In this document: positions 37,341 to 48,559 of the stretch, piece by piece
Layout of the letters: every line of letters starts with the position of its first letter
How positions within the stretch are numbered: the stretch's first letter is position 1
Origin: Epichloe hybrida
Taxonomy: Eukaryota; Ascomycota; Sordariomycetes; Hypocreales; Clavicipitaceae
Direction of reading: 5' to 3'
Assembly: GCA_019022495.1 (NCBI GenBank)
Contig: JAFEKR010000004.1
Span: 4,144,302-4,208,301, forward strand
DNA length: 64,000 bases
Notes under the pieces: generated by a model
Database searches by the model: none
What the model was told of the DNA's origin: nothing
The model's input: the letters and a program-made list of their open reading frames with translations, nothing else
Translations under genes and position numbers: made by a program

Positions 37341-39402
37341 CTAAGTTGAAACGGCTGTGTTGTTCGGGGTGAATGCTTCATCATCCTTGGACACAGCCAG
37401 GTTTTTCGGCCCAAACTTTTCCCAGCTTCCGATGACAGACGCAAGAACTGCAACACCCATGCATGCAATTGCCACGGCGAATCCCACTCTCAGACCTGAT
37501 ACATATGACTTGAGAATGCCCGGCACAGCATCTGCGGGAAATTTCTCACGAATACCGGAAGCGCCTGCGGCGATGACTGCGCTAGGATTGATGGTGACGC
37601 CGTTCCTGGGCAGCTCGGAAATTGTCCTGGCCAAGAGTGATCCCTGGCCGGCCGAAATGAGCACGGCGCCGCCAACAGTTTGGAAGACTGAAAAGAAGAC
37701 AAGAACAAGGTCAGTCGCCATTCAAAAAAAAAAAAAAAAAGAGCGGCTAAGACGATTCGACTCACAAAGCACTGTAGCAGTTATCATGGATAAGTCTTGC
37801 GGCGGGACACTCGACTGCGCTATTATCATGGGGAACTGAATCGAGGCACCCCAGCCCGCACCAGCCAGGATCTGGTAGCCTGCCCATTTTCCCGTGCTGG
37901 TTCCGACGTCGAGCGTGTAAAACAGGCCTGTGCCGATCGTGGCCAGCACGGCGCCAACCGGCAAAATGGGCTTGACGTAACCGGTCGACTGCACAAGGGA
38001 GGCCGCAATGATGGACGCAACGAGCCAGGGCACGATCAAGGGTAGATTACGCACGCCCGAAGTAGTTGGTGAGACGCCCTGTGTCGTCTGAAAGTACAAA
38101 GGCAGCAGGTATATGATCAAGAAGAACACGCCAGCATTGAAGGTGGTGAAGAGGCAGAGCGGCCAGATTTTAAAATCGGATACGAGACGAGGGGGGATGA
38201 TTGCGCGATCGTTCTTGCTCTGGAGGTAGTTGGAAGCGACAAACGCGAGCGCGAATAAGACGGAGCCGACGAGCAGGCCGACGACGACGAACTATTCCAC
38301 GCGTGCGTTTGGCCGCCGTACTGGAAGGCGAGAATGAAGGAGATGAGGCCTGCCATGGTGAGGACGATGCCGACTGGATCGAGCTGCAGCAGCTTTTCGG
38401 TAAATGTCGCTTCGACGGGTGCCGCCTCTTTGGGAGCATGGAAGCAGAGCAGAATGATTGCGGCTGCGACGCCCCCGATGGGAAGGTTGATGTAGAAACA
38501 CCATCTCCAGGTCGTGTGATCGGCTGGATCATCGCATAATTAGCCTTGACATGCCTTCTCTTTTTCGTGGGAGGCATGTTCCAGGAGAATGTGTAGTCTT
38601 GGGGACCGGTCTGGCCAGCTGCTTGCTGCCTGTGTACTCACACAACGCGCCACCGATAACGGGTCCGACAACACTGGCGATCCCATAGGAAGCACCGATT
38701 ATATTCGTGAATAGCGGCCTCTGCGCCGGCGGTGCCGCGAAGCCCACGATAGTGTAGGCGCCAGAGGAGAGCCCCGCGGCTCCAACACCAGCGATGGCTC
38801 GCCCAACAATCAGCGTGGTGCTGTTGGGTGCCACGCCACAGATTAATGAGCCCACCTCGAACACGACTACAGAGAACAGAAAGGCCACTTTCAGTGGGAA
38901 ATACTTGAATGCTTTGCCCCCTGTAACAGTGCAGCAGATACGGTTCATTTGTCAGTGAAAGATTCACATCGCAGCACTGGATGGAGTTTCATGGAGGCTT
39001 ACAAGCTGCGAGGAAACCGGCGCAGGTCATGAAGAAGATTGACCCGTACCATGACACATCTCCCAGGCTGTGGAAGTCGTTGGTGATTTTGGGTATGGCG
39101 GTGGCGACAATCGTCTGCAAAAGAATCCCGGAATAAGCATCAGCATGGTTTATCTTCCTGACGCTTTCGTGGATGGAATCCGTTACCATATCAAGTGCGA
39201 ATAAGAAGACAGTAAGCAGCAGCGCCAGGACGATAGCAATGAGCTTGAATCCGGAAGCATACTCAGTCGCTTCCACTTCGACGGACTCTACCGGCCTTTT
39301 CTCGCTCAACTTTTGGTCTCTGGACGTCTCTTGGTGGGCTACGGTATCGTAATCCCGAGTCTCATGATCTGCTTCCGCCGTGGTGTGTTTGTTGCCGGCC
39401 AT
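37341..39402 (-). CDS. DHA14-type MFS toxin/drug exporter, with a one-base frameshift
   Basis: Five exons on the minus strand (39402-39187, 39114-39003, 38920-38642, 38523-37766, 37687-37341) with introns of 72, 82, 118 and 78 bp. The product would be about 570 aa with 14 membrane segments. Family signatures seen: [13 protein letters not shown] (split by intron 1), W-Y-G-S-I-F-F, the [11 protein letters not shown] loop and G-P-V-I-G-G. It resembles fungal exporters such as GliA and AflT. In exon 4, near 38281-38292, a TCG repeat lacks one base: the frame reads into S-S-S-S-A-C and the proper frame resumes one base over. Total coding length is 1712, one short of a multiple of three. An upstream ATG at 39456 is possible; 39402 has the better context (AGCCATGG). 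Either a recent pseudogene or a sequencing slip. Confidence 0.82.
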
Positions 39403-40493
39403 GGCTTGCGAATGCTCGCCTTTCTCTTTTGCGATTTCTAGTTTCGAGACATACAATATGCTGTAAGGATAGAGGCACTACTGGATTGCCTGGAGTCGAA
39501 GAGGGAAACGGTGAAGGCCAACCCCTGAGTTGACACGTACAGTTTCAATCCTGTCTATGAAAAAGCAGTTGAAGTCAGGAAGAGACTGGTCTGTTTGTCC
39601 TCGCCGTCCGTGCAATGCCGGAAATGTTTTCATGGCAAATATGCGCATACCCAGACTTGTAACAGAGTTTGCCAATACAACATCGCAATTTGGTACTACG
39701 AGGCCATATCCGAGACACCTCGGATGTCTAAAAAGTCCACGCAGGGGGGAGGAGGAGCAAGGTCAAGGTGGCCGCATCGAAGCGCCGCGGGTCGACCCTT
39801 TCCTCAGCCCTATTAACCCATTTGAAACTCCACCGGCCGTCTTTTTTGCTTTGTCTTGTCTTACCATGCCAGCGAGAGGCCCTTGCGACCGAAGGAGTAA
39901 AGGCCGTGACGCCCCGTTCGCGTTCACCCTGGAAGCTAGGGAGGCTTCCGTAGTAGTCGCCCGTCTCAAAAGCGGATTATGTAGAGCAGTCACTGTCGTA
40001 GCGCTTACTGTGTTGCCCGGTGACGCAAACAGCGCGTGTGGCCGGATTTAGCAAGCGTAGGAATGTACGTAGTGACGTTATGTATGACGCGTATAACTTT
40101 CTATTATCTAGCTTACTGTATGAAAGAGAAGCGTGTAACCTTTTATCTATGTAATAGATTAATTCATTTAATTTGTCTTTATTTCCTAATGTTATTAGGC
40201 TAGGGGGCACTTTTTCCACCATATGAGGTAAATCCTTCATTTATTACATCACGTGCAAAATACTGCATACTTACTTGAGGTAGGTGCTCGGTTACGTACT
40301 CTACAATTTTCCCATTACGCGGAGCATGTATTAGAACGGCACAATAAGTCTTGACTACTAGCATATGCAGACCTTCCGTGCGATCCAATTAGCAGTGAAT
40401 GTTTGTTATAGCGTGAAATGACGCCTGCCGTCGACTAGGGGCGAAATTGCGGCGAAATTGCTAAAAAAAGTAATATAGATCTTCTTAGAGCCG
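39403..40493. other. Intergenic region
   Basis: Promoter side of both minus-strand neighbours. Open frames here, including one of 173 codons at 39530-40051 (+), lack family resemblance and have irregular composition. Two overlapping minus-strand frames at 39977-40388 are also unrecognised. No RNA gene seen. Confidence 0.4.
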
Positions 40494-40613
40494 GTAAGGC
40501 TACACTTTCGTACCAACCGGGATGTTAGACTAATCAGAAGAATCGTTACTCAAGGTCACCCCCCCCACTCGTGCCAGCGAAAAAAATGATTCGGTACGAA
40601 AGGGTAGCCTTAC
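40494..40613. repeat. Small inverted-repeat element (MITE-like), 120 bp
   Basis: Arms 40494-40514 and 40593-40613 are 21-bp inverted repeats (GTAAGGCTACACTTTCGTACC-type) with two mismatches. The spacer holds a C run. Flanking AGAGCC and GACTCT extend the symmetry weakly. No clear target duplication. It could also form a cruciform in the 3' flank of the reductase gene. Confidence 0.5.
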
Positions 40614-40771
40614 TGACTTGACTCTAAGGAGATAAATACACCACTTGCATGTACTGTGATGTATGCAATTACCATCACACTTTATTCACTCCATCTACGC
40701 ATGCTTGCCGCGAAGACGCCGTTGAAGGAGTGTCAACGTAACTTCCAAATAAATATTTAGCCCAAGCCCGC

Positions 40772-42196
40772 CTATAGAGCCCACTGCCGGAGCCATAGTT
40801 CCATCCAGGCGGGCCCAACAGGTTTCAGCGACGCGAGCGTGGAGCTAATGTTCGCACACCGTTTTGTCTCGACTGTGGGCATGATAGTAGTAGCCTGGCT
40901 TTGCGAACTATCGTCACGCAGAGATTCGTAGAAGTCGACTAGTTTCAGTCCGACAATTCCCATTTCCCCCCCCGGTACCGTGCCGTTGTTCCGAGACTGA
41001 TCAAAGCCAGGAGTCAAATCAGATTCAGAGCGGCGCAGCGTCTCTACCCAAGAATTCCATGGCACGATTCTTTCTTTTCGTATACCGAGATATTCAGCGA
41101 TAGTCAAAACTAGCTCGTTCCATTTGACTGCGTGAGGGTTGGATGCGTGATAGAACGTGGCGTGGCTGTCGGTGGACGACCCCGGACAAAGGGATGGCGA
41201 TGGCCCGTGTGGTGTTTCTGATAGCGCAATGTCGGTAATAACCATAGACGCAACGTCTACAGGAATCCATGAAAGCGAGCTCATTATGCCCAAATCTGCG
41301 GGGAGTAAGCCTAGCTGTTTGGAGCTTGCAATGACCTTGAAAGTTGACCAGGAATTAGCAAACATGTGCCGAAGCCTGCCGAAGCCCCGCGTTCATCCTT
41401 TATGTACTGTGCGATATGGTCCGGAAAAGGAAGAAAAAAAAAAAAAAGGATAAACAAACGAAGCAAAGGTTACTAACAGAGGGAATCCATTCCTGCTTAT
41501 TCCACATCCCGCTTTGCCGCAAAACTGGTCCAGCAAGCTGACCCAAGCGACACACCACCGCCCTCTGCCCCGGATGTTGTTTAATATGTTCGTCGATAAT
41601 TAACTCAGCAATCAATTTGGAGCCACCATAACCACCGAGCTCAGCGACCAGCTCATGGTTGGCACGCTCCGGGACGGGAACAGGTTCCTTGACTTGGCTG
41701 ACGGTGCCAAGCGTTGAGACGAAGAGGAAGTCTATCACACGCGTGGGACTAGCAGCGAGACAAAAGTCGAGCAGATTGCGCACGCCGCGTATCATGGGTT
41801 CGAAGGAGGAAATGGCCCAGTTGAAGTTGACTGACCACTGATTATCTGTGCATAAGTGCCGATTAGTGATAGCCTCCATTGAACGGTATCATAGATCCTA
41901 CGAATAATGTGTGTGACGCGCCCGAGCAACTCTTGATATGCTTTGCCTTCCAAACCGAAATCCGGTTTGGAGAGGTCAGCTTGCAGGAACACAACGCGGT
42001 CTTGGTCCCATCCCGTTGGTAGACCGCGGCTGGCACTGTCTTGGTGCTGTTTATCGCGACCACTTTCTGAACGATTCAGGCAGAATATCTTCTCGATACA
42101 CTGGTTTTGAACCAAGTTGTCAAGCAAGTACGGTCCCAGAGATCCGGTGCTGCCAGTGAGCATGACCGTATAGGCTTGACTGCTGGCCGGTCCCAT
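40772..42196 (-). CDS. Stand-alone thioester-reductase-type NAD(P)-binding protein
   Basis: Three exons (42196-41902, 41845-41478, 41335-40772), introns of 56 and 142 bp, joining in frame to 408 aa. The N-terminus carries the Rossmann motif G-S-T-G-S-L-G at about residues 15-21. F-V-S-T-L-G-T and the catalytic Y-G-G-S-K follow, as in the extended SDR reductase domains (NAD_binding_4, male-sterility type) that end A-T-R NRPS-like enzymes and release carrier-bound acids as aldehydes or alcohols. No adenylation or carrier domain lies upstream. The frame extends above 42196 only to a TTG at 42268, so the protein is a free reductase or the surviving 3' part of a larger gene. The second intron holds a 15-base T run. 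It could act in trans on the carrier domain of the NRPS-like protein at 51196. Confidence 0.82.
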
Positions 42197-43183
42197 AGTT
42201 GCCTTGGATGCCGCGGTAGTTGTAGTATTGAAACTAACTGAGAGAGCAGCCAGCGATGTTCGATGCAATCAGTAGCTCCTTCGTGGATAAGATAACTAAA
42301 TTTTTTTTTTTTCCTAGTTCAAAATGTGATACTTGAACACACAGAAACTGCAGTGTTATACGATGGAACCAGGCGCAATAGTCCTGATGGGATTCTTTCC
42401 TTGTCCGCAGTTGGTAGCTAGTTTCTCCGGAGCCGCTTCTCATTATTCTTGCCAGTCGCAACCCCATGAATACGACCATGATGGGATTCGGCGAGCGGAG
42501 GCTCGTTGTCACCTTTCGGGAACTATTGCCGCTTCTAGCCCGGGCCGCCCTGCTTGATTAAGCGACCCCGATGAATAAGTGGCTGTGCCAGTCATCATCG
42601 GTCATTGTTGTCAGCAATCGTGAAGAGTCACAACTAGATGGTGTTGAGAGTAAGCGTCATCATGCTGATCCATGGTCCGTCAAGCCTCCACAATGGGATG
42701 GGAGAAATCTTCCGGTTCGTGCGGCGTGCCAAGGCTACCACGCGGCACACTAACGTTAACAGTGTGAGGCCCTCTTAGAATGTCCGGGTCCATGATAAGG
42801 CTGGAAGGCTGAAATGAGCTGCCACGGTGGTGACAATTTAGTCCCGTAGCGAACCTGGGCCATCTCGGTTGGTCCCGCTACCGGACTAATCTGTCAACGC
42901 TATGGCTGCTCTCTCTAATTATATAGGCCGGCGCCGATATCTTGATACGTGATGTGAGGACGGGGTTGGTGAGACCTTTGACAAGATAAAACCTCAATGC
43001 TAGACTGTAAACATGGTCAAATGATTACAGAATGGAACCTTGAAGTGGAAATAATGTGCGAAAATTATAAATAGCCGCAACTTCGCCACATCCGCTCTAC
43101 TTCAATAATCTATTCCCTCATCTTCTACGTCCGTAGAAACGAGCATCTCCACCCCTTCCACTCCTCTCTCGTATCTTGTCAAA
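42197..43183. other. Divergent promoter region
   Basis: Between the minus-strand reductase and the plus-strand dehydrogenase. It contains a T run at 42301-42312 and the TATA box listed separately. Short frames here have no recognisable product. Confidence 0.4.
43066..43073 (+). promoter_or_regulatory. TATA box of the SDR gene
   Basis: TATAAATA, 118 bp before the ATG at 43184, the distance expected with a short 5' leader. Confidence 0.5.
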
Positions 43184-44148
43184 ATGCCGCCGCCACTGTC
43201 CCTGTTGATTACAGGTGGATCTTCTGGGCTGGGACTGGGCATCTTCCTGGCCGGGCTGAAAGCTGGGCACAAAGTGGTGGCAACGGCTAGAGATGCCGTC
43301 AAGGCTGCAGCGGCGCACCCTTAACTAGAGCAGCTGGGCGGAAAGTGGATACAGCTTGACGTTGATCAGTCCAGTGCAACTGAAACTGTTGCCCAGGCAG
43401 TAAAGGAGCATGGCGTGAATGTGCTCGTGAATAACGCGGGTTATGGACTTTTAGGGAGCTTCGAAGATACTGGGTGAGTTGAATTGATACAAGGCCTTGT
43501 GCTCTTTGACTAATGCAACGTGATTATAGAGAAGGCGAATTCGCTGCACAACTCAACACCAACATATTTGGCCCATACCGAACCATCAGAGGCGCGCTGC
43601 CCCATTTCCGCTCCCTGCAAGGTCAAGGCGGCGCAGCTATTGTCAACGTCGGCAGCATCGTTACTTTTGCGTCCTATCCAGGATGCTCTGCGTACACAGC
43701 CTCGAAACGTGCGCTCGAAGGCTTATCAGAAGTACTCGCCACTGAAGTCGGACCCTACGGCGTGCGCACCATCCTCATTGATCTCGGCATCTTTCGCACA
43801 AGCTTTCTGAAACACACGACCGAGCCGAGCGCCGGTCTCGATTCTGCGTACGTTGGAGGACCCGTCGACAAAACGGTAGCGTTTCTCCATGGGCTGCATG
43901 GTAAGCAGCTAGGCGACCCAGCATTAGCAGCGCAGAGGATTGTCGAAGTAATTGAGGGATCAGGCATAGCTGCGAAGTTGGGTCTAAACGACAAAGGGTT
44001 TGGGACCGTTTTGCGTGTGCCACTCGGCACCGATGTGGCGGATGCTGCCGAGTCGTGCAGCGAGGCAATTGCGGCTTTGCATAGCTTGAGACAGTTGGCG
44101 ACTAGTACGGATTATCCGCAAAATAGTGCGAAAACCGGTGCGGCTTAA
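43184..44148 (+). pseudogene. Short-chain dehydrogenase/reductase with in-frame stop at codon 47
   Basis: Two exons (43184-43473 and 43530-44148, 56-bp intron) give 302 codons. Classical SDR marks are present: T-G-G-S-S-G-L-G near residue 10 for cofactor binding, N-N-A-G, the S-I-V catalytic serine region and Y-T-A-S-K. Family position 47, after A-H-P and before L-E-Q-L-G-G, is TAA at 43322-43324. CAA (Gln) fits there and would need a single C-to-T change. Apart from this the gene is open and its splice sites intact, so the lesion is recent or RIP-like. No intron of usual length removes the stop. The later ATGs could only give a protein lacking the cofactor-binding motif. The role would be oxidation or reduction of a cluster metabolite. 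Confidence 0.8.
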
Positions 44149-45823
44149 ACCTTCATTAGCTTAGTCGGAAGGTCGAACTATCTAGTTACCAATGGAAGCA
44201 AGTGAGACCTCTACTAATGCAGCACCCCGTTCGGATAACAGGCTCTGCTGGCTGCACTGGAAATGTAGAATAGGGAACGTAGAACCACCTCAACCACCGC
44301 AAGAAATATCTTGTTCCAACTATTCATACAAACCATTAAGTGCAAGGGCGTGACCTTCCCCTGAAGCTAGCAGCATATCAGCAATTCTGTAGGTCTATTT
44401 GGCTGAATCGTATCCTTTTGCTTGCTGGGGCTGTCTTTCACTTGGCCATCACCCTTTACGGCTCGGGTTAAGAGGGCTGCGAGCGACTTGACAGTTCGAG
44501 CGCCTATGAGCCTGCTGCTATGTTAGTAAGGGCAGGGTTCCTTGGAGTGGCATAATACGGGGCTGGGACGTTAGAAAATGGGTGAGATTGTACGACGTAG
44601 CTAGTCAGGCTTGATAGAGAAATCATATAGGCAGGCGTGGCGTAAGGAGACCACAGCGACCAGTTAGCATCCGCACAAGCGAAAATAGGCGGGCTGTGGC
44701 CAGAACCTCACATGACGACGTGATGTTCCGTTTTTTGCTTGCTAGACGCTGTGTCTTGTTCCTGATAGACCTAGCCAAGCTTTAGTAAATATATGAGTGC
44801 CCCTATACCTCTTGCCTAGCTATCCTTTGTCCTCACAAGCGCTTACTTAAACATGGTAATGCTAGGGCAAGGCCTATCAAACACGGGACCTTTTTGCCAC
44901 CTTTTTGCCACCAATATTTCCGTATGCCGCCTTCTCCCTCCCTTATTGTATGATGATTCATTATAGGTTACAATTGCGCTAGCCTTGTAGTAGATTGCGC
45001 AATGCGATAAATTATTATTTGTTTGGTGTACATGCACTATGATTCTTGACAACAGCTAGGCCAACTAGGCCAAAAACGGAGTGCGCACCCCTAATGGTAG
45101 CTGCGATAAACGAGCATATAATGCTTAACAATTCTGACTAAACACTTGTATCTCAACTTGGCATCTTGTCAATAAAAGCCTTCCGCTAGGGTGCCACAGA
45201 GATAGAATAGCTCTTCAATATAATCGAAGCTATTACCCAGTAGCTTCCCTATAACTTTTTCCTACAATATGAGTATAGTATTACAGATCCTAGGCATCCA
45301 CTTATCCTTTACGAACCATTGTCCATGACATAATCTCTGTAGCCTGCTTGCTGATTTTGCATGCTTACGGGGTGATCCAGGCTCGGCGCCCGCTAGCTGA
45401 CTAGCCGGGCCAGAACACACATGTGCAAACTTGTAAGATTTTAGGAGACATTGTACCTAATAAACCCCACCAGTCTTATTTGCATTAAATGGTTCGAGCT
45501 TCTGACGCCGCGAGCCTGGTTTCCTTACGCACACCCTGCACACCATTGACAGGCCAAGGCTCTGAACTAATGCTTACAAGGCAAGGAACAAGTCAGAAGT
45601 ACCAAAGCCCCTTGTTTTTTCTACGAAAATTCGGAGCTGTTCGTCCTGTAGCTCAAGATATCACACCGAATACAAATTAGGCGACGACATCGACGCCGTA
45701 ACTTGCAATAAAGGGTTGCGCACATTCAGACCATCAAATTATACAGCCATAACTTGTCTGATTATAAAGTAAACTACGCATAATGAACTGCTAACGCTAG
45801 CTCGAGCAAGAAAAAGCGGCGCA
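44149..45823. other. Intergenic region, 1.7 kb
   Basis: No gene or RNA recognised. There is a GC-rich hairpin-like stretch near 45385-45410 (GGCGCCCGCTAGC / GCTGACTAGCCGGGC). Short frames are not supported. Confidence 0.4.
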
Positions 45824-47384
45824 ATGTTTGGCACGCTCTCCTATGCTGGTCCTAAACGGGAAGCTATTTACCGGCCCGAAACGGCAGGATACGATACCGA
45901 TAATGTACAATGCGGCCAGCAAAGAAAATCTGAGCTTCATAGAGCCTGTCAACGCTGTAGGTCGCGCAAGGTAAGTTAATTTCAGCCCTGAAGCTGCTTC
46001 ATGATCATGTTCCGGACCAGATCCATTGCTATTTTCGTCCTAGCTACTCTTAGCAATTGCAGCGATACATCTTTAATTTGCTATGCATTGTTTGCTTGTT
46101 AACTTGTCATATTTGATAGCTCAAATGCAGTGGGGAAGTCCGTGGCTGCGACCGGTGTCGGGACAGCAAAAGCTCCTGCAGATATTCTCCGAGAGCTTTC
46201 CGAACGAGCAATCCACGGTTTGTTGCCGATTTCAGCGCGGGCCGAGGAGTCCCAAACAGCGGTGAAGACATGTCATTTCAATGCAACACTGAATCGACAT
46301 CCACATCTACAGCAAAAACTGTGGTTGAAACAGACGTCGCATATAGTTCTGGCAGCAGTACTATTTCGCATAAAGACTTGTCCCAATTTCAATGGAACCA
46401 ACCTGCCTTTGATTCGTCACTCAACTATTCCAATACCTTATCATTCCTACCTCATGAGCAGCATGATGGTGTAGATGCTTCCAATCAAGTAAAGGAAGAT
46501 ACATGGACCTTTCCTGGCGACTTTTTATCTGATGTCCAAGAACCTTATTATCAAAGTAAGCCAATATTTCTCTGCGTTACGACTCTCTACATAGTTCCCT
46601 TGCTACTAATCCTTCTTAATCAAGACCGGCCTCAATTTAATTATGTGACATTAGAACTATACTTCTTTCCTATAATCTCCTTCTAACAATAGATGTAAGA
46701 TTGTCACCTTCTGCAAGCACTAACATGTTAAAAGCTTGGCTAGATACAACAACAATCATGACCGCGACTTTGTTAGCACCTGGAAAACAAGCGACCACGC
46801 CACCGGGAGAAGCATCTCAACGGTCTCAGTCACCCAATGAACAGACAGATGACCGCTGTCAAGACTTGGCATGCTCTAGATGCCGATGTTTTGATGTGAT
46901 TACTCAGTACCTGGAGCAATCAGAAACTCAAGGCAATAAAGGCGCGACATTAACTATAGCTGAATGGCTTGAAACAAGCGATGTCTCAAGACTACGTCAA
47001 ACTTTGTCTTGCTCTCGTTGCGAGATGAACTCCGAATTAGTGCTTATGCTAGTTATGCTATTAAGAGCGCTTGGGGTCGTTTTCACAAACATGATTTATA
47101 AAGCCTTAAATGGTGGTCTGGGCGGGTGTGAGGGCGATGCACGATCGATAGACTTTATTAACCTTGGCTTTAACAAGCCACCCAGGCTGATCATTGACAC
47201 TTGTTTGATCGAAGACCTGACTGAAAGAATCTTGCTACTTAGGGCTTTATTTCAGCACAGATTAAGGTGTCTGAAGGATTTAATTGTAATTACCAAAAGT
47301 CGAGTCCAGAGTCGGGAGGGCTTGATCTCAATTTTATTAAAAGTTGAGAGCCAAGTGGACAAACTTAGCAGATTAGTTCAGTGA
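45824..47384 (+). CDS. AflR-like Zn2Cys6 transcription factor
   Basis: Three exons (45824-45970, 46120-46555, 46693-47384), introns of 149 and 137 bp, 424 aa in frame. The DNA-binding domain spans residues 42-69 with the exact spacing C-x2-C-x6-C-x6-C-x2-C-x6-C (C-Q-R-C ... C-D-R-C ... C). Intron 1 splits it after R-S-R-K, a common position in this family. A Ser/Thr-rich linker follows. The C-terminal half (about 255-424) has the cysteine-flanked C-S-R-C-R-C-F stretch and L-x-x-L-x-x-F-x-H-R-L pattern of the aflatoxin regulatory (AflR) domain. AflR itself is of similar length. As the only regulator in the island it is the candidate pathway-specific activator of the surrounding genes. Confidence 0.87.
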
Positions 47385-47528
47385 AGAATAGTCTTCCAAG
47401 ACCGCGGCATTACTTATAGAACAAGAAGGAAACCCTATATAGAAAGAAACTAGTATACTTTAAATTACAGTTAATTACTAAAATTAGATAAGAGCGTATA
47501 CAGATTAAAATACTAGAGTTAAACGCAC

Positions 47529-47698
47529 TGTCATGGTCTAGCCCATAGGGCTAATCGCGGGTGCCTGCGCCACCATGTGGGTTTGACCCCAATTCCGTTG
47601 CGCCATAGGCAACAAAAGAATACGCATTGTACAAGTCCCTGTAACTTGTGCAATTGACACCTATATTGCTAGGTCTAGGCAAAGCCTAGATTATCACA
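47529..47698. repeat. Solo LTR of TRIM element 2 in the gene island
   Basis: 170 bp, starting TGTCATGG and ending TTATCACA, nearly identical to the copies at 32155, 32509 and 33065. It is flanked by a perfect, non-AT-rich 5-bp duplication, cgcac (47524-47528 and 47699-47703). Confidence 0.9.
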
Positions 47699-47703
47699 CG
47701 CAC

Positions 47704-48052
47704 ATTGAATTAACTTAATATATTTGCTAATTTAAGATAGGTAGTGTACGTATCTCTCAAAGAACTTCATTGCGGTTTCTTAATCATGGTTTATAATCTC
47801 TCTCTTAAACACAAATAACCTCCTTTAATAATGACAAGTCACGTCTGCAAAAGATGTAAATGTTAATATCACAGGTTCCCTAATATTAGGGTTGTTTTAT
47901 TATAAGCCTAAAGAATAGTATTGTTACGAATTATCTATCTTAAGCTACTAAAGAAAGAAAGGAAAAGAGAGGTCAAACACAAATTAAGGAGAAAGGAAAC
48001 TATCGCGTATGGGTCACGTGACACCAAGCCCTGCCTTATCATGATTCATAAG
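47704..48052. other. Intergenic, partly AT-shifted
   Basis: DNA between two solo LTRs, AT-rich in places. A 62-codon plus-strand frame (47921-48109) runs into the LTR and is not regarded as a gene. Confidence 0.4.
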
Positions 48053-48057
48053 GCTAG

Positions 48058-48324
48058 TGTTAGGACTGCAGAGGTTAGAGATAAGAAGTTTATAACAATA
48101 AAGCTTTAGAGAAACTTTAGGCTATTTAGATAATAAAGAGGCTAGCTAGCTAGAAAATAGCCACGTGTTCATAGGCAAGGTACTGAGCAAAGACTACTTA
48201 TATTATATGTATTAGGTTAGAGTTTAAGACCTTTACGTACCTACCCCTAGCTAGTATCTTTCTAGTAGTAACTGCGAATCTTAGCCTTCACTCTTTTTAC
48301 CATCCCTACAACGAAGTCGTGACA
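48058..48324 (+). repeat. Solo LTR of the subtelomeric Gypsy family
   Basis: 267 bp, starting TGTTAGGACTGCAGAGG and ending GTCGTGACA. It is flanked by the 5-bp duplication gctag (48053-48057 and 48325-48329). It matches the LTRs at 60617-60884 (+) and 57909-58176 (-), which are more AT-shifted. Confidence 0.85.
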
Positions 48325-48559
48325 GCTAGATTGCGGGTTAAGCGGGCTGACCTTTTGCTATAGTGGGTTCAGGTAATTTCAAAAACGTCGTCCGCGACCA
48401 TGTACTAGATAATTTTCGGAATTTTCTTCTTAGCTAAGACTCATTGTAGACATTTGCGGCTACGAAGCGCGATTAATTCCATGCTTGTTCTAACAGTAAA
48501 AACTTAATATAGTATTTCTCATAACTTACAATAATGACTGTGACTAGCTAATACTAGCT

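Noticed and set aside
39530..40051. 173-codon plus-strand frame between exporter and reductase
   Set aside because: Irregular composition, no family resemblance, no splice context; likely chance in GC-richer DNA.
39977..40388. Two overlapping minus-strand frames
   Set aside because: Different reading frames with no clear splice sites joining them and no recognised similarity.
42197..42268. Upstream extension of the reductase to 42268
   Set aside because: The frame there opens at TTG, not ATG; the ATG at 42196 has good context and yields a complete domain.
43291..43326. A 36-bp intron that would remove the TAA of the dehydrogenase
   Set aside because: Donor GTCAAG is poor and the length is below the shortest intron seen here (54 bp); the adjoining sequence aligns as coding.
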